A DNA stretch of 64,000 nucleotides from Sorghum bicolor (Eukaryota > Streptophyta > Magnoliopsida > Poales > Poaceae), in the NCBI RefSeq assembly GCF_000003195.3, contig NC_012872.2, positions 51,627,695-51,691,694 on the forward strand, read 5' to 3'. This document shows positions 25,643 through 37,651 of this stretch, piece after piece. A model generated the notes under the pieces. It searched no databases. It had not been told where the DNA came from and saw nothing but the letters and a program-made list of their open reading frames with translations. The stretch's first letter is position 1; each line of letters starts with the position of its first letter. The translations under genes were made by a program, and so were the position numbers.

Positions 25643-26551
25643 GATGCTAGGAAGGGAATACAAAATGCCATGGAAGATATGTATCCTGGAGTAGAGCATA
25701 CAAAATGTATGAGACATTTATAGAATAACATAAAGAAAAGTTACCGTGGTGATCTTTATGGCAATATTATGTGGTGTGCCCCCAAGAGCTTCATAATTTC
25801 TATGTTTAACTACTTCCTAGGGAAAATACAGGAGAAGGATCCTGAAGCCATTGAATGGTTGGACAAAAATTATCCACATGTGTGGAGTAGAAGCAAATTC
25901 GATAAAGACTGCAAGGTAGACTATATCAATAACAATCTCGCTGAATCTTTTAATAGCTCGATGTCAAAAAAAGGACTTTCAGATTATAAAAATGCTTTAC
26001 CATATTAGACAAATGGTCATTAAGAAGTTTGTTTTGATGTCCAAGATTGTTACTAATATCTCAGGCATTATAATCCTAGCTATTATCAGTAATTTGTATG
26101 CTAAAACATAAAGAGTATCAAAGACCATGAGGTTCTCATGTGTGAGCCTGCAAAAGCTAAAGTAAGTGTGAATAGATTCAGGCATGCAATGAACTTGGAT
26201 GAAAAGACTTGTAGCTGTCAGGCTTGACAAGTGACTAGAAAACCATGAAGCCATGCTTTGGCTTTCATTGCAAAGATAAGTAGGGAGGTACAGATGGATG
26301 AATTTATCCATGAATACTTCTCTATTGATAAGTTCATAAAGGCAAATGCAAGTAAATTTAATCCAATGATATCCAAAGATCAATGGCCTCATGCTGATTT
26401 AGGCTAATCAAAAAACCCAAAATGAGAAGAAAACCTGGGAGGCCAAGAAAATCTAGGATCAAGCCACATGATGTAGTTGTCACTAGTAAGAAAAGAAAGA
26501 TGTGTTGTGAATGTAATGAACTAGGACATATAGCTAAGACTTGACAAGGAG
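25643..26551 (+). pseudogene. MuDR-like (MULE) transposase, C-terminal remnant
   Basis: In one reading frame, interrupted only by point stops, the order typical of the C-terminal half of MULE transposases can be read. It runs DARKGI, MYPGVEH.KCMRHL, YRGDLYGN.MW, FNYFLGKIQE, EAIEWLDKNYPHVWSRS.F and CKVDYINNNLAESFN. The SWIM-type zinc-finger region follows (KTCSCQA), then a C-terminal zinc knuckle CCECNELGH. Stops fall just after MRHL, after the FN...ALPY stretch, and within and after the SWIM region. The N-terminal half and the terminal inverted repeats were not found. It is a decayed fragment with no expected activity. Confidence 0.8.
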
Positions 26552-28224
26552 GTCCTACAACTAGTCAAAATAGGAGATAGTCAACATCACAAGATGGATC
26601 ACGACAAGGAAACAATGACCCAATGTTTGTTATACATGCATTGCTGCATAATTTCATTTATTTGTCCTAATTATTCATATTTACTTGTACTAACATTTTT
26701 TCTAACAAACATTAACTGGAAGGGGAAGAGGAAGAGGGTTAACAGAGGCCAACAATGAGACGAAGTAAGACAAGCCAGCATTGCTTCACTTTACTACATA
26801 TTTTAGTAACTTTACTAACATAATTCTTCTCTTTTTTCATATAAAGTGCAAGTGCTTCAAGAAGGGGAAGAGGAAGTAGGGAAAGGGGAGCAACTTTTAG
26901 GAGGCTTTCTACTTTGTTAGGTTTCGATGCTTCACATGTACTCTAGTTGCCTAGGGAACTCACTAGTAGCTCCTACTTTTGTTTTACATGTCATTTAGAC
27001 CATGTTAGTGTTCATATGTCATTTGGACTTGTATGTTGGCTTCTATTGTGATACTATGATGATATGTTACATGGATCTGGTTTTATATGTACTAGTTGTG
27101 TGATATTGTCAGCTGAAATGTTGTCAATCTTTTCTAAAAATTATGTATAAAAATGTCAACTTGCTATCTGAAACTAAGGGTAAAAACACAAATAACAATA
27201 AACACATGAGCAAAGTTGTCCTTTTATCCAAAAGTAAACATTGTTAGAGGAACTTAACAGACCAGGGGTAAAGCCTTCTTTCGTTTAAAAAATTGCAGGG
27301 TTAAAATAAAAAAGTTAAAAAAAATAAGGACAAAATCATAAATAGGCTTCAAAATAGGAGGTAGAAATGCTTAAGCCCCTATCATTAAATACAATATAAA
27401 ATATGTTTTTATAATATACTCACTTAGTATAAGTCACCCATCAAACGTGAGAAAGTAACTTACTCCCTAAAATGTCGTTTTTTATTTTTAGACTTTTTAT
27501 TTGGCTGTTCGTTTTATTCAACTTTATATAAATATTATTTATTTTGTTATGATATACTTTTATTATTAGAGATACTTAATAATAATTTATTTATTTTATT
27601 ATTTATATAAAAAAATTTGAATAAAGAGAAAGATCAATAAAAATTTTAAAAATAAAAAACAATATTTAATAATACGGAGTGAGTACAATTATGGTTTGAG
27701 TAAATTATATTTTTATTTTAGAGAGTGACGAGCGGTAAGACGGTGACCCACCGTACCTGCCGACTGCCGTTGAGTCCAGCAGCCGTATTGATGAGAGTGT
27801 TGCAGACAGCAGAGGTACAGCGGAGAGAGACGAAAAATAGCAGCCACATTCTATTGGGATGTCGACCGTATTAATGGTGATGATGACCGGACGAATAATA
27901 ATTGTTCGATTGGATTGAAAGGCAGTTGGTAATATTAAAAATTGATTGACTTTCTGATCCATATGCACCGATCACCAAGCCCACTTGTAGTGGTACTTCT
28001 TGTACGTGAGTGACTTGTATATGTACGTATTTCATTTGACAAATTGCTAAAAATATAATAAGAACATATAGTACACACGGGAAGAAATTGCACATTGGAG
28101 TCCACGTAACTATTGATGCAATTGATCCACAGATATAGAGAAAAAACAGGTTATATAGTTGCAGTTTAACCTCTTGAATTGGACTATATATATGATCGTT
28201 GTCTTTAGTTTGACTGATAAGGAT
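26552..28224. other. Intergenic DNA
   Basis: The segment to about 26960 includes two 'gaaggggaagaggaag' copies (26719 and 26858 region) and may be the tail of the MULE-derived unit. A degenerate Stowaway-like element (ends near 'actccctaaaatgtcg' and 'acggagtgagta') spans about 27461-27685. No gene was recognised. Confidence 0.4.
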
Positions 28225-28272
28225 AATATTAGCACGTACTTTTTTTTTTTTGCGACAAATATTAGCACGTAC
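28225..28272. repeat. Oligo-T micro-insertion with 15-bp duplication
   Basis: The 15-mer AATATTAGCACGTAC is present at 28225-28239 and 28258-28272. Between them lie 18 bases: twelve T followed by GCGACA. The insert closely matches the one at 11163 (T8 GCGAGCA) although the duplicated flanks are unrelated, so the two are independent insertions of one sequence type. Confidence 0.65.
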
Positions 28273-28936
28273 ATGGGGCGTAGCGTGTATATAACAGATG
28301 AATACTGCCAGGCAGCTAGCGGGCTTGTGATCTTTGCCCGGTAGCTTCCTAAAATGTACAGTCTCCATCCCATTGTACAGTGTGGTTTGTCTACGTTTCA
28401 CTTGTAGTACTAATAAAGAATTCTCTGGTGGTCGTAGTTAGGTCATGCCAGTACATAAACTAATTCAGAATCGTGCAATGACTGAAATAAAGATCACGGA
28501 GGTGAGCTTGACGGCTTGACCTCGCTCGCTCGTAAATAAAGCGGTTAATTATCTAGCCGGCCAAACTTTATTCGTTCGTAGCGCATTTCGCTGCGGCGCG
28601 GTTTCATAATACTGCAAAACTTTTTAGAGTTATGTAATTATGTTACTTTCAACTTATCTGTCAAATCTATTAGTCATTAAACGGTGTTTTCTCTCATAAT
28701 AAATCAACGAAAAGTAATTTTAACTATAACTTTTCTGCCAAGCAACTTCTGATATAATTTACCTATAACTGTTGAAGTAGCTGGACGACGTGTTGGAATC
28801 GGCGGCACAGTATTGTTTGGGTACAACATATATACTAGCACGTTAATTATTTGCTTTTCTTCATCAGCATTACAGCATTAGCATTACATATACTAGCACG
28901 TTAATCATGATGTACGTTAATCCCTGTATATATATA

Positions 28937-29193
28937 CTCCCTCCGTCCCCGAAAGAATCAATTCCTAGGATCCGTGCCGGTCAAACTTTTTAAAGTTTGA
29001 CTAACTTTATAGAAAAGAGTAACAACATCTATAATATAAAATACACATTATATGAAAATATATTCTATGATGAATCTAATAATACTAATTTGATACTATA
29101 AATCTTAGCATTTTTTTCTAGAACTTTGGTCAAAGTTTAAAAAGTTTGACTTAGGACAACTCTAGAAATTGACTCTTTCGTAGACGGAGGGAG
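28937..29193 (+). mobile_element. Stowaway MITE (257 bp)
   Basis: It starts CTCCCTCCGTC and ends GACGGAGGGAG, with TA on each side (28935-28936 and 29194-29195). This is the Tc1/mariner-type target. The interior is AT-rich and non-coding. Confidence 0.9.
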
Positions 29194-29241
29194 TATATAT
29201 ATATAGAAATGCTATATGACACAATATGCTGCTCCGATCTA

Positions 29242-29484
29242 GGTCTTGTTTAGTTGTGAAAAGTTTTTGGACTTTGACGCTGCAACACTTTTATTTTTAT
29301 TAGACAATTATTGTCCAACTATAGACTATTTAGGCTCAAAAGATTTGTCTCGTAAATTACAGACAAACTGTGCAATTAGTTTTTATTTTTATCTATATTT
29401 AGTGCTCCATGTGTGTATGACAAGATTTGATATGATGGAAAATTTTGCAAATTTTTTGAATTTTGAGGTAAACTAAACAAGGTC
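29242..29484 (-). mobile_element. MITE, GGCCTTGTTTAG family (243 bp)
   Basis: The ends are GGTCTTGTTTAGTT and AACTAAACAAGGTC. The interior is the reverse complement of the copy at 20761. The flanking triplets CTA and TTA differ by one base. Confidence 0.85.
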
Positions 29485-29690
29485 TTAGTACTAGCACTAC
29501 TAGCTAGTTTAATTCCCCTGACCGTACGCCGCAAATCCAAGTTGTTGATCCACGATGCGCCGCGCATGCAGCTGCTGTAGTACGTGCATGCAAAGACAAG
29601 CGTGACAGTCAGCCGACCATTTTCCAGTCAACGTACGTACGTTTACGTAGAGAGGTCGGCCTGCCCGAAATTCCGTGCAAATTAAGCTAG

Positions 29691-29934
29691 AGCTTTGTTT
29701 AGTTCCGAAAAGTGAAAAGTTTTCGGTACTGGAGCACTTTCGTTTGTTTGTGATAAATATTATTTAATTTATAGACTAATTAGGATCGAAAGATTCGTCT
29801 CGTGATTTACAGCTAAACTGTGTAATTAGTTTTTGTTTTCGTCTATATTTAATGTTTCATGCATGTGCCGCAAGATTCGATGTGATAGAGAATTTTGAAA
29901 ATTTTTTGGATTTCGGAGTGAACTAAACAAGGCC
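29691..29934 (-). mobile_element. MITE, GGCCTTGTTTAG family (244 bp)
   Basis: The right end AACTAAACAAGGCC is intact and the left end has mutated to AGCTTTGTTTAGTTCC. TAG is duplicated on both sides (29688-29690 and 29935-29937). The interior is in reverse orientation. Confidence 0.85.
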
Positions 29935-30198
29935 TAGTTTTCAATTTTCCACTCGTCAAAAAAGAAGGAGAAGTAGAAGAAAATCTGGCCAAGACGAGAG
30001 ATGAGAGAGAGAGGCTGCCGGACAAAGTTGGATGCGTGCGTGCCCCGTAATTCGTTGGCACAGCTCCACGGATCGAGCATGCATGGACCCGACCGTGGAC
30101 GATGCACGGGCAGGCAGGCAGGCATGCGCAGTTTCACCGAAGCTGCCGCGCGCAGCGCAACCACCCACACACCTGTTGCATTTGCATCCACACTGGCT

Positions 30199-30414
30199 CG
30201 CAAAAATTTTTAAGATTCTCTGTCACATCGAATCTTTGGTCGCATGCATAGAGCATTAAATATAGATAAAAATAAAAACTAACTGTACAGTTTACCTGTA
30301 ATTTGTGAGAGGAATCTTTTAAGTCTAGTTACTCCATAATTGGACAATGTTTGTCAAATAAAAACGAAATGCTACGGTAGTCAAAACAAAAGTTTTTGCG
30401 AACTGAGCAAGGCC
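30199..30414 (+). mobile_element. Partial MITE, GGCCTTGTTTAG family
   Basis: The internal blocks ('cacatcgaatctttgg', 'gcattaaatatagata', 'caaataaaaacgaaa') and the right end (GAGCAAGGCC) are present. The first 15-20 bases of the left end are missing. Confidence 0.7.
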
Positions 30415-30875
30415 TGAATGGCGCATGCTGCTGCAGCAGCCGCAATGGAGCTCGACACCACCAACATGAATCGGGAGCAGAGTCGTGAGTCGTGCCATGA
30501 GTCGTGAGTCCATGACGACGACAGCATGACAAGCCCGATCGATCGAGCAGCAGCCGGCCTCATTTCTGAGCAGTTTCTTCACGCTGCAGCTTTTCTGCCA
30601 AATAGCTAGTTTCGCGTCGTGCTGTTTCTTTATTACCTGTTGATGCCGTGATTCTTGTTAACTTTTGGATCGAGCGCCAAACAAACGAAATGGGCCGGTT
30701 CATCAAATATTTGACTGCGGCATTTCTAGAAACTCGAAAAAGGCGAATTCTCTAATCTCTAGCGCGTACGCGTAACGAGCTGTACGTGTTCGGCTTCGGC
30801 CACAGTAACAGAAGAAGGCCTAATGCTTGATTAAAAGGGAACGGTCTTCGTCTGCTTTCCAGTTTTCCATGCCTA

Positions 30876-31112
30876 CTCCCTCCGTTCCAAAAAAGAACGT
30901 CGTTTTGGGTTTTCGTGCCACAACTTTGACTCAATTTATAGAAAATATGTACCATATTTATATTTCTAAATAAATTTATTAAAAAACTAGACTTAAATAT
31001 CTTTCCAATGATACTAATTATATACTATAAGTATTAATATTTTTTTACTATATATTTAGTTAAAGTTATTTTTCGAGAAGCGTAAACGACACTTATTTTG
31101 GGACGGAGGGAG
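30876..31112 (+). mobile_element. Stowaway MITE (237 bp)
   Basis: It starts CTCCCTCCGTTCC and ends GGGACGGAGGGAG, flanked by TA at 30874-30875 and 31113-31114. No coding content. Confidence 0.9.
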
Positions 31113-31237
31113 TATGTGCTACGTACAGTAGTGTCTATACACCGTCCTATTACTACCATTCAGCTTCAGTCTCGCCGTACACGGTCATCTGCCGCTACAG
31201 AATTAATTGGCAGTCAATCAGATGGCCGGTCAACCTG

Positions 31238-31480
31238 GGCCTTGTTTAGTTCCGAAAAATTTTGGGAAATCGACACTGTAGCACTTTCGTTTGTATTTGA
31301 CAAATATTGTCCAATTATGGTCTAACTAGGCTCAAAAGATTCGTCTCATCAATTTCGACCAAACTGTGCAATTAGTTTTTATTTTCGTCTATATTTAATA
31401 CTTCATGCATGCGTCTAAAGATTCGATGTGATGGGGAATATGAAAAATTTTGCAAAATTTTCTGGAAACTAAACAAGGCC
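31238..31480 (-). mobile_element. MITE, GGCCTTGTTTAG family (243 bp)
   Basis: Inverted ends GGCCTTGTTTAGTTCC and AAACTAAACAAGGCC, with CTG duplicated at 31235-31237 and 31481-31483. The interior is in reverse orientation relative to 20761. Confidence 0.9.
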
Positions 31481-31659
31481 CTGGAGATATGGAATTTTTG
31501 TGGAAAGCGCGAGAGAGATCGCGATCCAATCCAAGATTTGACTGACTGCGTCTCTGCTAGCTGCTGGTTCAGAAATGAGAGGTGAGTGGAGCCCAGCTCC
31601 CCTGCCATACACACAAGTATTCCTAGATGTGGTAGTGGATCACGAGTGATGACCGACTT

Positions 31660-31875
31660 ATAGTTTCACGTCTAAAATTTTTTTCGCTCATCATATCAAA
31701 TCTTAAAAAACATACATAGAGCATTAAATGTATGAAAAAATAAAAATTAATTATACAGTTTATCTATAAATTACAAAATAAATTTTTTAAATTATTGAAC
31801 ACTAATTGCCAAATAAAACAAAAATACTACCGTACCTAAATCTAAAAACTTTTCGGAACTTAAAAAGGGGCCTTA
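31660..31875 (+). mobile_element. Decayed MITE, GGCCTTGTTTAG family
   Basis: The diagnostic internal blocks ('catagagcattaaatg', 'acagtttatctataa') and a degraded right end ('ggaacttaaaaaggggcc') can be followed. The left end is lost. Confidence 0.55.
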
Positions 31876-32140
31876 ATTTCCTCTTTCAGTTCCATCGGAA
31901 ATCTTCTTTGTCACTGTGGAGTACATAGCAATTTACTATACCTAAATGGTTTCGGCAAGCCGGTGAACCCTTAAAGAACGTGTCTTCATTGGCCTTCTCC
32001 TACCCGCCTCCTAACAATTCATTTAACGTGATTCACCACGATGCTCCACAGTGCACTGCAGTAAACAGAGAAGAGAAAGCGGAAACTGCGGAGAGCTGTG
32101 CTAACTCTTAAAAAAAATATAAGGATTCGTCAAATCTTAA

Positions 32141-32711
32141 AGCACCTCCAATGGTTTGGCAATTTTGGTTTGACATTTGTTATTGTTTGCCAACTCCTAA
32201 TTGCAAATGCAAAGGAGAAAATATGGTCATCCCCAATGGTTTGGCATTTTGGACTTGGCAATTACCTAGTGGACCCAGCCAAATCTTTGCGCGCGTCTTT
32301 CTGTCACACGCGCGTGTTTCCCTTCGCGCGAACGGAGGCGCCGCCGCTCGTAGTCGCAGGTTTGCGTCCGTCGTCGCCTTCATCTTCATCGTGATGCATA
32401 CCGTTCTTGGTGGAAGTAGCAGACTCGATCAGCGTATTTCAATCGCGTTCAAGGAGGGACGACGTAGCAGACTCGATCTGCGTCTTTGAGTCGCGGCAAA
32501 CCAATAGCGGCGCGGACTCTATTTGGCGCGAGGACTCCCTCCGACGAAGGAAACGGCGCCAAACAGACCAAGCCGCGCACAGAATTGACGCAGGAAAACC
32601 GGCCACAAGCGTTTGCCAATCCAAAAGCCAACTCCCAAATATGCCAAGGGAAGCCTCTCAAATGCCAAGTTTACTAAAGTAGCAAACCCGTTTGCAAAAC
32701 TATTAGAGGAG
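32141..32711 (+). mobile_element. Tourist-like element with GC-rich interior
   Basis: The termini are about 20-bp imperfect inverted repeats (left AGCACCTCCAATGGTTTGGC; the right end reads 'ttgcaaaactattagaggag'). TAA flanks both sides (32138-32140 and 32712-32714). The tip resembles the GAGCATCTCCAACA ends at 12221 and 58357. The centre (32290-32600) is rich in CG and differs from the AT-rich ends, as when genomic DNA is captured. I recognise no protein in it. Confidence 0.55.
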
Positions 32712-32714
32712 TAA

Positions 32715-35136
32715 TTTTTACTTTTTTACCAAATAACACAAATGTCAAACTAGAATGGCAAACCGTTAGACATCCTCTGCGACAACTTCTAATCGGATGA
32801 ATCCTCAGCTCCTCAGCAGTTAAGGTGGGGCATACATTAGCGCGCACGCCAAGCTGTAGAAGTGTTTGTGGTTGTGGCAAGTGGGCAAATCAGGCAGGTG
32901 CGGGCGTTGTTGTTCGGCTGGTAACGGAAAACCGAGCGGGGCAGGCAGATATGCATGGACGAACGGGACGTCGGGTCTAGTCAAGAGCGCGTGCGTGTGC
33001 GTGTCCTCCGGGCCCAGCGGACGCGAATCGGAGACGACCACGACGGGACGACGTCGACGTGCGCGGAGAAGGAGAGGGGCAGTCCGTCCCTTCCGTTTTA
33101 TTTTTTTTGGGTACTACTAGTACTACTACCAATTGATCAAGTATTACTCTCAGGAAAAATTAATAATTAATCAATTAATTATTAACACAGGTACAAAGTG
33201 CGTGCGGCTTTTCCTTCGCCACCTTTTCTTTTGTTTTTGACAACAACCGTTTTTTAGCCTTGTTTAGTTCCTTCCAAAAGCCAAAAAAACTTTTTCAAAA
33301 TTCACCATTATATTAAATTTTATGACAAACATTAAATATAAATAAAAAATAACTAATTACATTGTTTATCTATAATTTGTGAGACAAATCTTTTTAACTT
33401 AATTAATCTATAATTAAATAATAATTATTACATACAAATGAAAGTGCTACACTAAAAAAGATCAAGTCGAGCACCTCAGAAACGGAGACAAGCCACGCTT
33501 TTTGCAGATTCTCCTCAAGTACCACCAGCATGTACTTTTATTTTTCTTTCTTTTTTTTTCTGGAACATGCTCCATGTACTTTTGAGTTTTGATCGATAAC
33601 CATATTCTCACATCATTCCGTTCAAAAAGAAAATTCAATTCAACATCTGATCAAAACTAAACTATCTTAAATTTAACTAAATTTATAGAAAAATATTACC
33701 AACATTATGACTCCAAATTGGTACACTACAAAAATACCTCCCACCCAGTGATACTTGTTCAGTATGATAAGGAGCGAGCAATTAGTTTAAACCAAGAGTT
33801 GGGTTCGGTTTATTCAATTTCTTAAAATTCCTGTTTCCAACAATTGGTGCCTAATCGGTTTCATTTATTATAAGATTGGAAACCGGTAACCTCGACACCT
33901 ACATTTTTTCGATTTAACCTAAATTGCCTGAGGGCCCATTCGGTTAGGAAGATTTCTAGCCACCACTCATTCACGGTTATATAAATTTGACTATCATTCT
34001 TGCATGCCACATTAGGCCGCTTTGGCGCTCTATGCTCCTAGATGCACCAGCCAGCCATGTCACTCCACCACAATTGTGAGTTAGGGTTTGGAGTGCGTGG
34101 GAATATGAATTGTGGAACTTGGACGATAGGGAGTGGGAGTCCCCCATGCAATGACTAAAACTTTGAAACAAAAACAATGACTAAAACTCTGAAAGATCAG
34201 GGAACTGCTTCACCTGACTTGAGCAAACCGCCAACTTTGCTCCTCATTTCTCGGCAACTTTCTGCAATTTAGTTTTGTTTTTTTCCTGTTGTAGCTGTTG
34301 TCCTCATTACTAACTTTTTTTAGAATTACACATACACTTATAATGTACGCATACTCATCCCTATGAGCACACGTACGTAAACCCTACCCTATAAACACCT
34401 CCGAAGTACTGAGCACCAACGATATGATGTGTCCAAATAATCAATTGTGAGATTTCTATCTAGAAATCCAATTCTCTTACCCTTTTTCCTTATACCAGTA
34501 AATAAATGCCCTTGCGTTGTCGCGAGCAAAAAAAACTACATTACCCTAGTTTTTTCACATGAGGGCTCCTTTGGAGGTACGGGCCAGAGCCAGACTAGCC
34601 CGGGGTACCGACGCAACCATTCCCCCGTCCCCTGTCTGCGTTTGGTACCGCTAGTTTGCGGTGTGCTGCTGTTGCTGCAATGTCCTCCTGGTTAATGTGC
34701 TTTGTGGTAAACAACCAAGCAGGTTGCCGACACCTGCGGCTAATTATTTACTTTTCGAGCACAAAAAGAACAATGACCAACTGAATCCTGCATGCAAGAA
34801 AATAAAAGTAGGCACTCTTGTTCGCTGGTATGAAAAGTCATGACTAAAAATACTGTTCGCTGATTTGTCGTGAGAGAAAAACACTGTAGAAAAAATACGG
34901 CTTATAAGACAAGCGAATGGGCAGAAAAAGTATCTGCATGTCTCAAAATAATTCCAAACTTACAAAATTCAAAGAACAATAAAAGCAAACATTTGATGAA
35001 TATTTAGTAAATTAACCTACTTTACAATCTCATATCAATGCTATTAATGCATCTAAAATTAGTTCAATCACTTCCAAAAGTTCAAGTAAAAATATGAGGT
35101 CGACAAACACTGAACACCATCTCCACCCGTCTTTAG
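32715..35136. other. Intergenic DNA with MITE remnants
   Basis: A degenerate GGCCTTGTTTAG-family copy lies at 33257-33455. A repeat with ends 'gttcgctggtatgaaaagtcatg' and 'cttataagacaagcgaat' lies at about 34818-34918; its internal block is shared with 3910-4060, 16860-16980 and 28690. The open frames are short and unrecognised. Confidence 0.45.
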
Positions 35137-36011
35137 TCATCGACAATTCGACATAGATACACAAGTCCTTTCCTGCAAGAAAGCAATGTTATTGAAAATA
35201 AAAGTCTTATTGTTGTAAATAAAATTTAAAGACAAGAAGCTTAATTATCCTTAATCACTAGTTGCCACAACAAAATCCTACCAGAAATATACAGCACCAG
35301 AATATGACGCTTTATTTTTTTTTCAGGAAAGCCAAGCCACATTATCCATAATCCAAAACAAAAATCTTTAGCTTATTGGATCACTGACTTGAATGTCTGA
35401 AGACATAACTGGAGGCACCACAATACCCCCCTGACACCAGTTTATTAGCATCACATCTCTCAGGTCTAGATTCAAGCAATTTAGGCCTAGCTTAAACAAG
35501 CATGGTCTGGTTCTCATCTAGTGTTATAGTCAAATGTAAATAAGATCTCTCCAAAAACTGAACCTAATTCAGAATACACAGTTGACTAAATGTGATTGAA
35601 GCCTACATGTTTGCATGCTTAAATTTCAGAAGCAGCCTTGCTAATACATGCATGAATGAATACTCTAAATAGCACCTGAAAAGCATTAATTAAGCTATTG
35701 CATTTTAGGCTTTCAGTTGATTATTCTCCAGCTAAGGGAACCCAAAGTTTACTAATGGGGTACCATAAAATAGGAGCATCAACAGAACCAAACAATGAAG
35801 GTAATTATCTTTCTACTCCAGATGATGATGTCTGACCAGAATTACAAGAATCAAATGACAATACTAACTTTATCTAATTCTCAGGTTTGCACACTGCAGA
35901 AATGTGCATTGTGGAAATAAATAAAGACAACTAGAATCACCTTTCCACTTGACAAGTGCTCCAACCTTGCTAATGCAAATCTAGTTCTGCCTGTTGATGT
36001 GACTGCACAAC
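35137..36011 (-). other. Possible pair of minus-strand exons
   Basis: On the minus strand 35941-36011 is bounded by TTTGCAG and AAG|GTGATT. It reads openly in one frame (ending RLEHLSSGK). A second stretch, 35137-35172, follows a good TTCTTGCAG acceptor and continues the frame to a TGA after 11 residues. The splice signals and shared phase support a small 3' end of a gene. I do not recognise the peptide and cannot find the upstream exons with confidence. It could also be chance. Confidence 0.2.
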
Positions 36012-37457
36012 CTGCAAAGAGCATGATGTGTGGTTGGAACTAAAATCAAAGCATTAATCTCTATGCAGGACAGGGTTTGCATGACACCTAGTACTAAGGA
36101 ACATACACCAGGTGCTATGCAAAACCAAGAATTAAGATTTTCAATCAGATTACTGGATTGCTTTGCCCTACAGCCTACACCACTAGAGATCTGAAACTCT
36201 GCACTACAGAACCTAATCCGAGTAGAGCTTTGCTTCTATTAAGTTGACAGAACCATAAACAAAAAAAAAGATTTTTAATTGTTCATATCCTCTTGGAAAT
36301 AGAGTCCAAATCAATTAGCAAAGTTAAGCTGATTTCATGTGTTCCACAGTCTAATTTAACTACAATCTCCAAACATCCTAAAAAAAAATATAAAAGCATA
36401 TTTCAACTTCAAGTTAACCTCAAGTTGCGTCGAGGTGGCGTTTCATCTCTACAATCATACTAAAAGTTTAAGCTTAGGATAGATCCATAATTCTGACAGC
36501 AAATCTGATAGAACAAAACCTCAAGTTCACCTCGGAGGCTAGGACATATAACATAGCCACTATGAGTGGTTTAAGGATTGTTGTGATCCCAGGATGAACT
36601 AGAAACAAAAGCCCCCCAAAAGATCTCAACGAAACAAGCAAGTCCTTTTTTTGTTAATAGAAAAAACTTAATAGAAGCAGCACATGATCCGCTCAATGTG
36701 GTTGCTAACAGTGGATATCGCTATCTTGTCATATGAGACTTGCAGATCTCACTTACAAAACTACAAGCAGGAAATGACAAGTTCACTTTAGGAAGATTGT
36801 ATCAGGTAGGCATCTTTTCTTTTCAATGCTACCTTTCTTTTCTTCCATAGCATATACAGTTCCACATGTACATTCAGTTGCTAATTGCTACGTTAAAGAT
36901 GAACCAACACATAATGTGACATCAAGTTGTTTACAATAGTGAATAGTGCAAGCATATTAACCATATATAGGGCATGCACCACCTTCTGTTTATTTCAAAC
37001 AGAGAAAACGGATGGACAAGTATCAGATGCACCGACAATTACGGACCAACACATATCAGCACTTAACATCTAACATTTTCTCTTGGTATAATAACAAACT
37101 TGTATTTAAAACTATTTTTCGAAGATGCAGACTTCTGACAGTATACAGATCCGACAACGGCAAGAAAGTCCGGCGCAGGCCCATTCACAGAAAAACACAA
37201 GGAAAAGCTTCAGGCCAGTCAGTGGCTTAGCTCTTCAACTTGAACCGTGTCATGCTGTCATCCTATCCTATCATGTCCATCTCTGAATTCTGATCAGCAT
37301 GCAGTAATAAACAATAATAATGCACAACTAAAACTCTCTTGTTATTCCTGTGGTCCCGCATGATCATAGCGGAGAATTTGCCAGAGAACTCGTCTAGGAA
37401 CAGCCTTGAGAGGATGACGTTGTCGGAAGGTTAGCAAAGCACACAAACAATTACTAC
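36012..37457. other. AT-rich DNA, possibly intronic
   Basis: No long open frame. A short stretch at about 37352-37433 is open and grass-like in codon use on the minus strand, but it has no usable splice acceptor. On the plus strand it has AG and GT borders but poor coding signal. I leave it unassigned. Confidence 0.3.
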
Positions 37458-37572
37458 TGTTAGAGTATGAGTGATTCAGGCCCATGTGGCTTGGCCCATG
37501 AGGCCCATGTATGCAACAATATGGCCACCCTGGTTAGGGATGGCCCAGGAATGGAAAATCAGTTGTCCAACA
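37458..37572 (+). repeat. Left LTR of the Copia element (115 bp)
   Basis: TG...CA ends. Identical to the right LTR except for one extra C in 'gatggcccagg'. This is close to the lower limit for an LTR containing all regulatory signals. Confidence 0.95.
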
Positions 37573-37580
37573 TGGTATCC
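37573..37580 (+). other. Primer-binding site (tRNA-iMet type)
   Basis: TGGTATCC follows the left LTR directly. The first seven bases match the complement of the 3' end of plant initiator methionine tRNA. Confidence 0.7.
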
Positions 37581-37651
37581 AGCTAGGGTTCTCTCCTTCC
37601 CTCCCTCCCAGCCACCAGCCGCCGCCGCCGGCAGGAAAGCCGCCGCCGGCC

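Noticed and set aside
37352..37433. Short stretch resembling a minus-strand coding exon
   Set aside because: Codon use looks coding, but no splice acceptor precedes it and the frame has no partner.
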